Origin: Alphaproteobacteria bacterium
Lineage (GTDB): Bacteria; Myxococcota_A; UBA796; GCA-2862545
Length of the DNA: 64,000 nucleotides
NCBI GenBank assembly: GCA_020632885.1
Contig: JACKEQ010000013.1
Span: forward strand, 62,001-126,000
Direction of reading: 5' to 3'
The notes under the pieces are model-generated. The model saw only the letters and a program-made list of their open reading frames with translations. It did no database searches and had not been told where the DNA came from. Made by a program: the position numbers and the translations under genes. Every line of letters begins with the position of its first letter. Positions within the stretch are counted from its first letter, which is position 1. Below are positions 57,537 to 64,000 of the stretch, piece after piece.

Positions 57537-58397
57537 ATGGCGTCTGACGCCCTCCTGCGGGAGCTCAACTACCTCGGCATCGACGAGGCCACGTTCGCCG
57601 TGCTCGCCCTGCTCCCCCTGGTGCAGGTGGCCTGGGCGGACGGCCGCGTCCAGGACGAGGAGCGGCGCCTGATCCTCGAGGCGGCGAAGAAGAACTGGAC
57701 CCTGTCCGCCGACGCCATGGACCTGCTCACGAGCTGGTTGGTGCACCCCCCGGGCGAGGAGTACCTCGCACGCGGGCGCCGGGCGCTCGTCGCGCTGGCC
57801 GAGCGCGACCCCAACTTCAACCTCGAGGCGGGGTCCCTGGAAGACGTCGTGGAGCTCTCCAAGCAGGTCGCCAGGGCCGCTGGTGGCTTCATGGGCTTCC
57901 GCTCGATCGACGCCAGCGAGGCCGAGATCCTCGAGGAGATCGCCGAGACCCTCAAGGCCACGGGCTCCGTGGCGAGCTTCTTCGAAGACAGCGAGGAGGA
58001 CGTCGGCGACGACGCCACCGACGTCCGCAGCGACGAGGAGATGCAGCGGATCCGCGAGGCCGCGGACATCGCGATGGCGCCGAGCCAGCGCACGCTGTCG
58101 GGCGAGGAGATCGCCGACCTCATCCACCACGGCGCCGAGGGCGCCACCCACTTCGTGATGGACGGCGATGGTGTCACCATCGGGCGGAGCCGCACCAACA
58201 CCGTGCAGATCCCGCACGACCACAGCCTCTCCCGCCTGCACGCGCGGATCGTGGTGGAGGACGGGAACTTCTACGTGGTCGACAACGCCACCACCAACGG
58301 CACGTTCGTGAACGGCCACCGGGTCACGCGCCGCCGGCTGTTCGGGGCCGAGCAGGTCCGCTGCGGCGACGCGCACTTCACGTTCCTCGTCAGGTAG
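57537..58397 (+). CDS. TerB-like and FHA domain protein
   Basis: A 286-residue soluble protein; CGGAGG lies 6 bases before the ATG. Residues of about 20-130 match a TerB/DjlA-like helical domain (LLPLVQVAWADGRVQDEERRLIL). Residues of about 205-286 are an FHA domain (VTIGRSRTNTVQIPHDHSLSRLHARI and NGTFVNG) that binds phosphothreonine peptides. It can read the products of Ser/Thr kinases, of which several are encoded in the preceding 20 kb. Confidence 0.85.
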   Translation: MASDALLRELNYLGIDEATFAVLALLPLVQVAWADGRVQDEERRLILEAAKKNWTLSADAMDLLTSWLVHPPGEEYLARGRRALVALAERDPNFNLEAGSLEDVVELSKQVARAAGGFMGFRSIDASEAEILEEIAETLKATGSVASFFEDSEEDVGDDATDVRSDEEMQRIREAADIAMAPSQRTLSGEEIADLIHHGAEGATHFVMDGDGVTIGRSRTNTVQIPHDHSLSRLHARIVVEDGNFYVVDNATTNGTFVNGHRVTRRRLFGAEQVRCGDAHFTFLVR

Positions 58398-58401
58398 CCG
58401 G

Positions 58402-59076
58402 TTGGGCTCGGTCATCGCGCTGGTGGTCATCCTGGCGCTCGCCTACGTGATCGTCGTGGCGGGTGCCGCGGCCTACGAGCTCACGGGTCTCGAGCGCAAC
58501 GCCGCCCTCTTCCAGTCGCTCTCGGCCTTCACCGGTACCGGCTTCACGACGCTCCAGGCGGAGAAGGTCGTGGAGCACAAGGTGCGGCGCAACATCACGA
58601 TGACCCTGATCATCCTGGGGTACGCCGCGGCTGCGACGGTCGTGGCCACCCTCGTGCAGTCCGTCGAGGTCGGGTCCATCTGGGACGGGATCTGGCACGT
58701 GAGCATCGCGCTCACCGGCGTGATCGTGAGCTGGGCGTTCTTCCGGAGCAACGGCATGCTCCACCTCAACGACTTCATCCGCCGCTGGGTGGCCACCCAG
58801 GTGGTGCACGAGCCCGTCCTCCACGACGATCTCTTCAGGTACAAGCCCGGCTTCGGAATCACGCGGATCGAGGTCCCCACCGACAGTCGCGTCGTGGGCA
58901 AGCGCCTGATGGACCTCGATCTCAAGGAGCTCCAGCTCCAGGTCCTGCTCATCGAGATGGAGGACGACACCGTCGTCGTGCCGGACGGCCAGTACACCCT
59001 CCAGCCCCTGAGCCACCTGGTCGTCTTCGGACGCCTCGACGCCGTGCAGCGAGCCTTCGCCCCAGAGACCCGTTAG
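58402..59076 (+). CDS. TrkA_C domain membrane protein
   Basis: A 224-residue protein with a TTG start. Three hydrophobic spans in the first 120 residues hold FQSLSAFTGTGFTT and KVRRNITMTLIILGYAAAATV, which match a small family of TrkA_C membrane proteins. Residues of about 150-224 form the TrkA_C (RCK-C) ligand-binding domain (VPTDSRVVGKRLMDLDL). It may be a potassium or ligand-gated membrane protein, but this is not shown in the sequence. It starts 4 bases after the TerB-FHA stop. Confidence 0.75.
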   Translation: MGSVIALVVILALAYVIVVAGAAAYELTGLERNAALFQSLSAFTGTGFTTLQAEKVVEHKVRRNITMTLIILGYAAAATVVATLVQSVEVGSIWDGIWHVSIALTGVIVSWAFFRSNGMLHLNDFIRRWVATQVVHEPVLHDDLFRYKPGFGITRIEVPTDSRVVGKRLMDLDLKELQLQVLLIEMEDDTVVVPDGQYTLQPLSHLVVFGRLDAVQRAFAPETR

Positions 59077-59102
59077 CGCCCTCACACCCCCCGGGAGCCC
59101 CC

Positions 59103-60989
59103 ATGTCCGGCGCAAGCGAGTCCCTGCTCAGGTACCGACGCCCCCTCGTCGTCATCGCCCACCTCGCGATCTGGACCGCGGCCTATCTCGGCGCGTTCGC
59201 CCTCCGCTTCGATGGCGAGGTGCCCGAGCGGTACTGGTCGGTCCAGTACATCGGCTGGCTCGCGCCGCTCCTGCTGCTGCGCACCATCGGCTACGCCCAC
59301 TTCGGCCTGTTCCGCGGCATGTGGAAGTACACGGGGCAGCGCGACCTGATCGACATCGCCAAGGCGACGACGATCACGAGCGCCGTCTTCGCGCTCATCG
59401 TGATGTTCAGCGGCATGCGCGCGTTCCCGCGCTCCATCCTGCTCACGGAGTTCATGCTGACCATCGCGATGGTGGGCGGGATCCGCTTCGCCAACCGCAC
59501 GCTCGCCCAGGCCACGCGCCACGTCCACGCGACATCACCGCGCCGGATGCTGATCGTGGGCGCGGGCGACGCCGGAGAGGCCCTCCTCCGCGAGGTGCAG
59601 CGCAGCATGGGGGGACGGGTCGAGACCATCGGCTTCCTCGACGACAACCCCGCCAAGACCGGCATGCTCATCCACGGCGTGAAGGTGCTCGGCACCACGT
59701 CGGACGCGCCGGCCATCATCGAGCGTGAGGACGTCACCGAGGTGGCCCTCGCCATGCCGTCCGCCACGGGCGCCGACATGCGCCGCATCCTCGACGCCAT
59801 CGGGTCGGGCGTGAACATCCGCACCATCCCGGGCCTCGACCACCTCGTCGAGGGGCAGGTCACCATCAACCAGCTCCGCGAGGTCGCCATCGAGGACCTC
59901 CTGGGACGCGACCCCGTGCAGCTCGACATGCAGCGGCTGTCCGGCATGATCCGCAACGAGGTCGTGCTCGTCACCGGCGCCGGGGGCAGCATCGGCTCCG
60001 AGCTCTGCCGACAGGTCCTCCGCTTCCAGCCCCGTACCCTCGTGCTGCTCGAGCAGGCGGAGAACGCCCTCTACCAGATCCACCGCGAGCTCGCGGGCCT
60101 CGGCAGCAACGCCGAGCTCGTGCCCCGCATCGCGGACATCACGGACCACGAGCGCCTGGATCGCATCTTCGCGGAGCACCAGCCCGGGATCGTGATCCAC
60201 GCTGCGGCGCACAAGCACGTGCCGATGATGGAGTGGAACCCCACGGAGGCCGTGAAGAACAACGTGGGCGGCTCGCGCGCGGTGGCCGACGCCGCGCACC
60301 GGCACCGGGCGCACCGGTTCGTGATGGTGAGCACCGACAAGGCGGTGAACCCCACGTCCGTGATGGGATGCACCAAGCGCATCGCGGAGCTCTACGTGCA
60401 GGCGATGGCGCAGGTCTCCCAGACGCGCTTCACCACCGTCCGGTTCGGGAACGTGCTCGGTTCCAACGGGTCCGTGATCCCGCTGTTCCGCGAGCAGATC
60501 GCCCGCGGCGGGCCCGTGACCGTCACCCATCCGGACATGGAGCGCTACTTCATGACCATCCCGGAGGCGAGCCAGCTCGTCCTGCAGGCCGCCAGCATGG
60601 CGAACTCGGGCGAGGTGTACGTGCTCGACATGGGGGAGCCCGTGAAGATCGTGACGCTGGCGGAGGACCTGATCCGGCTCTCGGGCCTCACGGTGGGCCG
60701 CGACATCCAGATCGAGTTCGTGGGCACCCGGCCGGGCGAGAAGCTGTTCGAGGAGCTGTCCACCGACTCCGAGCACGCCACCCGCACGCCCCACGAGAAG
60801 ATCTTCGTGAGCGCGGACGTCGCGCGCCAGAACGACGCCATCTCCCGCGCCATCGATCGGCTCCTCACCGACCTCGACGGCCTCTCCGCCCCCGAGGTCC
60901 GCAAGCGTCTGCGCCAGGTGGTCCCCGAATTCAAGAGCCCGGAAGACGCGGCGAACGACGAAGGTGGACAGGTCATCGCCCTGCGTTAG
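59103..60989 (+). CDS. membrane nucleotide-sugar 4,6-dehydratase (CapD/PglF type)
   Basis: A 628-residue protein. Four or five transmembrane spans lie in the first 130 residues, followed by a Rossmann-like CoA-binding segment (LIVGAGDAGEALL), then the dehydratase domain with VTGAGGSIGSEL (NAD fold) and TDKAVNPTSVMGCTKR, in which Met replaces the usual Tyr of YxxxK as in PglF-type enzymes. It makes 4-keto-6-deoxy sugars from UDP-GlcNAc for surface glycans. It is the first gene of a polysaccharide locus that extends beyond the window. Confidence 0.88.
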   Translation: MSGASESLLRYRRPLVVIAHLAIWTAAYLGAFALRFDGEVPERYWSVQYIGWLAPLLLLRTIGYAHFGLFRGMWKYTGQRDLIDIAKATTITSAVFALIVMFSGMRAFPRSILLTEFMLTIAMVGGIRFANRTLAQATRHVHATSPRRMLIVGAGDAGEALLREVQRSMGGRVETIGFLDDNPAKTGMLIHGVKVLGTTSDAPAIIEREDVTEVALAMPSATGADMRRILDAIGSGVNIRTIPGLDHLVEGQVTINQLREVAIEDLLGRDPVQLDMQRLSGMIRNEVVLVTGAGGSIGSELCRQVLRFQPRTLVLLEQAENALYQIHRELAGLGSNAELVPRIADITDHERLDRIFAEHQPGIVIHAAAHKHVPMMEWNPTEAVKNNVGGSRAVADAAHRHRAHRFVMVSTDKAVNPTSVMGCTKRIAELYVQAMAQVSQTRFTTVRFGNVLGSNGSVIPLFREQIARGGPVTVTHPDMERYFMTIPEASQLVLQAASMANSGEVYVLDMGEPVKIVTLAEDLIRLSGLTVGRDIQIEFVGTRPGEKLFEELSTDSEHATRTPHEKIFVSADVARQNDAISRAIDRLLTDLDGLSAPEVRKRLRQVVPEFKSPEDAANDEGGQVIALR

Positions 60990-61091
60990 ACGCGGAACAT
61001 CGGCGAGGGTCGCGGGGTCTGTACCCCACCCCCGATAGCGCCACACTCCCCCCTGCGTTATCGTCCGATGTCACCTGCCCGGAGGTTCTCC

Positions 61092-61850
61092 ATGGCTCTA
61101 CTCGCCCTGCTCTGCAGCCTGCTCGTCACCGCGCAGGCCACCGACTACAAGCTCGGGCCTGGCGACACGATCCACCTGGAGATCCACAACGTCGACATGG
61201 TGTCGGACCTCCGGCTCTCTTCGGACGGCCATGTGAGCGTGCCCTACGTCGGCAAGGTCGCGCTCCTCGGCCTCACGGCGTTCGAGGCAGAGCAGACGCT
61301 CCGTGAGATCCTCGCGGACGGCTACATCCTCCGCCCCGAGGTGAGCGTCGCGGTGAAGGAGTTCACCAGCCAGACCGTGGAGCTCTTCGGTGCTGTGAAG
61401 AACCCCGGCGTCCAGGCGCTCCAGGGGGCCTCGACGCTCCGCGCGCTCATCACCCAGGCAGGCGGCGTCGACCTCGAGAAGTCCACCGGGTTCGTCACGG
61501 TGGTTCGCTCCGGAACCGATCACCGCATCCCGATCTCGGACCTCGACGGTGAGCAGGGAGCGTTCCAGCTCCAGGGCGGCGACGTCGTGAACGTCGAGCA
61601 GGGCAACACCATCTTCCTCGCGGGCGAGGTGAAGAGCCCCGGGGCCGTCACCTACAACCGTGGCCTCACGGCTTCCCAGGCTCTCCTGATGGCCGGGGGC
61701 TCCACGGAGTTCGGCCGCCTGTCCGGCGCCTACATCGTCCGCGGCGACGAGCGGATCCAGGTCAACCTGAAGAAGATCCTGAAGGGCAAGGACGCCGACG
61801 TCGAGCTCAAGCCCGGCGACCGGGTGGTCGTGCCCGTCAGCCCCATCTGA
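61092..61850 (+). CDS. Wza-type polysaccharide export protein
   Basis: A 252-residue protein; GGAGG lies 6 bases before the ATG. The signal (MALLALLCSLLVTAQA) leads to the poly-export domain (YKLGPGDTIHLEI) and two SLBB domains (VELFGAVKNPGVQALQ and IFLAGEVKSPGAVTYN). It forms part of an outer-membrane or periplasmic channel for polysaccharide. The C-terminal barrel helix of Wza is missing, so it is the shorter form. Confidence 0.87.
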   Translation: MALLALLCSLLVTAQATDYKLGPGDTIHLEIHNVDMVSDLRLSSDGHVSVPYVGKVALLGLTAFEAEQTLREILADGYILRPEVSVAVKEFTSQTVELFGAVKNPGVQALQGASTLRALITQAGGVDLEKSTGFVTVVRSGTDHRIPISDLDGEQGAFQLQGGDVVNVEQGNTIFLAGEVKSPGAVTYNRGLTASQALLMAGGSTEFGRLSGAYIVRGDERIQVNLKKILKGKDADVELKPGDRVVVPVSPI

Positions 61851-61896
61851 CCGCGTTACACCTGCCGGGCCCGAGGGGGCTGTCGGGAGGTCGTAG

Positions 61897-62871
61897 ATGA
61901 AGGTCCTGGTCACCGGAGGAGCCGGCTACATCGGCTCTCACGCCGTGCGAGCGCTGCTGGACGCCGGGCACGACGTACGGGTGCTCGACAACCTCTCCAC
62001 GGGCCACCGCGTGGCGGTCGACCCCCGCGCCGAGCTCGTCGTCGCCGACCTCCGCGAGACCGACGCCGTCACGGAGGCCCTGTTCGACCGGGACGCGGTC
62101 CTGCATTTCGCCGCGCGGTCCCTCGTCGCCGAGAGCTGCGAGCGGCCCCTCCTCTACTGGGACAACAACGTCGGTGGGTCGGTGTCCCTGCTCACGGCCA
62201 TGGAGCGCGCGGGCGTCGAGCGCATCCTGTTCAGCTCCACGGCCGCCACGTATGGGGTCCCGGCGGTCTCCCCCATCACGGAGGACACCCCGCAGCGCCC
62301 GATCAACCCCTACGGCGCGAGCAAGCTGGCCGTGGAGGCCGCGCTGCACGACGTGTCCGGCTCGCGCCCCGCCTTCGCGTTCGCCATCCTGCGCTACTTC
62401 AACGTGGCGGGCTGCGCCTGGGGCCTCGGCGAGGACCACGACCCCGAGACCCACCTCGTGCCCATCGTGCTGCAGTGCGCCTCGGGTCGCCGCCCGCGGG
62501 TGGCCGTGTTCGGCACGGACTACGCGACTCCAGACGGCTCGTGCGTGCGGGACTACGTGCATGTGCGCGACCTGGTGGACGCCCACCTCGTCGTGCTCGA
62601 GGCCCTGCAGCCCGGCGACCGGCGCATCTACAACATCGGGTCGGGCCGGGGTTGGTCGGTGCGCGAGGTGATGGCCGCCGCGAAGACCGCGACTGGCGTG
62701 GACTTCGAGGTGGTGGAGGGCGATCGTCGGCCCGGCGACCCCGCGAGTCTCGTCACCGACCCTTCCCGAATCGCCAGCGAGCTCGGGTGGCGCACCCGGC
62801 ACTCGGACCTCGGGGAGATCCTGACGTCGCATTGGTCGTGGACGCTGGAGCACCCTACGGGCTGGCGCTGA
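61897..62871 (+). CDS. galE: UDP-glucose 4-epimerase
   Basis: A 324-residue enzyme. NAD fold VTGGAGYIGSHAV at the start; the catalytic FSSTAATYG serine, and NPYGASK as the YxxxK motif; RYFNVAGC and the DGSCVRDYVHVRDL segment complete the family signature. It interconverts UDP-glucose and UDP-galactose, a precursor for the surface polysaccharide. The stop touches the convergent GNAT gene, with no space. Confidence 0.93.
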   Translation: MKVLVTGGAGYIGSHAVRALLDAGHDVRVLDNLSTGHRVAVDPRAELVVADLRETDAVTEALFDRDAVLHFAARSLVAESCERPLLYWDNNVGGSVSLLTAMERAGVERILFSSTAATYGVPAVSPITEDTPQRPINPYGASKLAVEAALHDVSGSRPAFAFAILRYFNVAGCAWGLGEDHDPETHLVPIVLQCASGRRPRVAVFGTDYATPDGSCVRDYVHVRDLVDAHLVVLEALQPGDRRIYNIGSGRGWSVREVMAAAKTATGVDFEVVEGDRRPGDPASLVTDPSRIASELGWRTRHSDLGEILTSHWSWTLEHPTGWR

Positions 62872-63789
62872 TCAGAAGACCTCGAGGTCGCCGATCTGCA
62901 TGCGCCAGTTGCGCGGATCGAAGGCCTGGGACAGCGGGACGGCCCCCTCGACGGCCCGCGCCACGAGATGCGGCCCGCGGCGACCGGCCGGGACGAAGCC
63001 GGCCAGGGCCAGCACGGCAGCCTCGCGGGTGCCGGGTGCCGCCATCGCGAGCGCGTAGTCCGACGACGACCCACGCACCGCACGCCGGAGCACGGAGGCC
63101 GCCAGCGGCACGGATGCACGGGTGGGCGCCGCGACGTCCACCACCGTGAGCTCGTTGCGCCCGCCCCGGTCGCGATCGCGGACGATCACCCCGACGTCGC
63201 CGTCACCGAGTACGCGGTACGTGAGGTCCGGGGCCTGCCGGTAGCGCCAGTCGAGGTAGCCCGCGACCCGGTCGGTCTGCAGTCGGTCGTCGCGGGGGGT
63301 GACGAGCTTCACGCCCCCCTCCCGCGCCCGCCCGCTGCGCACCGCGAACCGCCCGCCGGGCCGGACCCAGAGCGGCATCACGCCCACGGTCTGCCAGCCC
63401 ATCTTCAGGTAGCCCGGTCGGCTCTTGTCGTTGGGCGTGTTGAACACGAGGCGCACGCCGTTCTCGGCCAGCACACCGAGCACCTCGTGGGTGAGCCTCG
63501 TGAACAGCCCGCGGCGCTGGAAGCGCGGATGGGTCGCCGTGTCCACCGGACGCACCGCATCGATGAGCTGGTCGCCCAGCCGGAACCGCCAGCGCATCAT
63601 CGCCCGCAGGCCCACGAGCCCCTCGTCGTCCTCAGCCAAGAGGACCAGGGACGATCCGAACGGGTTGTGGTGGTGCTTCCAGAGGTAGAACTCCGGCTTC
63701 CGCGGCATGCCGTCACCGAGGGAGGCCTCCATGAGCTCCACGATGGCCGGGAGGTCCTCCGGCGTCGCGGGGCGCACCCGGGCGCTCAC
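62872..63789 (-). CDS. GNAT family N-acetyltransferase
   Basis: A 305-residue GNAT-fold protein. HPRFQRRGLFTRLTHEVL holds the acetyl-CoA phosphate loop (R-R-G-L-F). The longer C-terminal half resembles the second GNAT half seen in polysaccharide-locus acetyltransferases of about 300 residues. It may acetylate a sugar or amino sugar. The GTG start overlaps the stop of the upstream glycosyltransferase gene (GTGA). Confidence 0.82.
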   Translation of the reverse strand: MSARVRPATPEDLPAIVELMEASLGDGMPRKPEFYLWKHHHNPFGSSLVLLAEDDEGLVGLRAMMRWRFRLGDQLIDAVRPVDTATHPRFQRRGLFTRLTHEVLGVLAENGVRLVFNTPNDKSRPGYLKMGWQTVGVMPLWVRPGGRFAVRSGRAREGGVKLVTPRDDRLQTDRVAGYLDWRYRQAPDLTYRVLGDGDVGVIVRDRDRGGRNELTVVDVAAPTRASVPLAASVLRRAVRGSSSDYALAMAAPGTREAAVLALAGFVPAGRRGPHLVARAVEGAVPLSQAFDPRNWRMQIGDLEVF

Positions 63790-64000
63790 GCCACCACCTC
63801 GCGGTAGATCGCCTCGAGCTCACCCATCATCCGTCCCATCCCGAAGCCCTCGACCACGCGGGCCCTCGCCGCCGCCGCCCGGGACGCGCGCAGACCGTCG
63901 TCCGCGAAGAGCTCCAGCACTGCCGGCGCCAGGTCCAGGGGCCGGTCGCGGTGGACCAGGGTGCCTTCCGTGCCGGTGCGCACGACCTCGTTGATCCCCC
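63786..64000 (-). CDS. glycosyltransferase family 4, C-terminal fragment
   Basis: Only the last 70 residues are in the window. They read GINEVVRTGTEGTLVHR, then a LAPAVLELFADD segment and a helical tail, which is the nucleotide-sugar-binding end of GT4 enzymes (usually GxPEIVxxGxxGLL). The gene continues beyond 64000. It is the upstream partner of the GNAT gene. Confidence 0.8.
   Translation of the reverse strand, partial: GINEVVRTGTEGTLVHRDRPLDLAPAVLELFADDGLRASRAAAARARVVEGFGMGRMMGELEAIYREVVA

Overview
This is a very GC-rich, almost gap-free stretch of bacterial chromosome carrying about 50 protein genes. No rRNA, tRNA, CRISPR array or insertion sequence was recognised, and no gene-free gap exceeds about 190 bp. 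Several traits point to a Myxococcota-like (former Deltaproteobacteria) organism: many Ser/Thr kinases, a kinase fused to a formylglycine-enzyme (SUMF1) domain, a TIGR02996 repeat protein, FG-GAP lipoproteins with Asp/Thr linkers, and a b558-type succinate dehydrogenase. This lineage call is inferred from gene content, not from a marker phylogeny.

Layout. 0-9.7 kb: end of an unknown gene, a TonB-receptor-like outer membrane protein, and two giant FG-GAP lipoproteins in tandem on the minus strand. 9.7-14.7 kb: a cytochrome c lipoprotein, a DUF1549-like protein, a small lipoprotein and a Tat-exported DUF1501 protein in one plus-strand operon. 14.7-24.4 kb: a minus-strand operon (zinc-ribbon membrane protein, ApbE, TIGR02996 protein), small lipoproteins, queE, hemE and a double cyclic-nucleotide-binding protein. 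24.4-27.1 kb: TadE/TadE/TadG-like pseudopilin and von Willebrand proteins. 27.2-32.6 kb: a redox group (flavoprotein, NapH/NosR-like membrane ferredoxin, YVTN plus di-haem cytochrome) and a small DUF1232 gene whose ribosome site lies in a strong hairpin. 32.6-53.2 kb: a signalling block with six Ser/Thr kinase-fold genes, a hybrid histidine kinase, a response regulator and a class III aminotransferase; its centrepiece is a 1542-residue TIR-kinase-TPR-FHA fusion. 53.2-56.5 kb: sdhCAB. 56.5-59.1 kb: a nucleotidyltransferase-like gene, a TerB-FHA protein and a TrkA_C membrane protein. 59.1-64 kb: the start of a surface-polysaccharide locus (nucleotide-sugar dehydratase, Wza-type export protein, galE, GNAT, glycosyltransferase).

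Two cautions matter. Four large genes between 33.5 and 39.9 kb, and one at about 49.7 kb, are interrupted by single-base frameshifts, mostly in G/C runs. In each case one inserted or deleted base restores an intact reading frame, so sequencing or assembly error is as likely as real decay. Very long open frames antisense to real genes are shadows of the high GC content.

The strongest candidates for something undescribed are the TIR-kinase-TPR-FHA protein with its small upstream partner, the ultra-short uncharged signal peptides shared by many secreted proteins, the ribosome-site hairpin at 32.28 kb, and a divergent gene pair whose start codons share one CATG.
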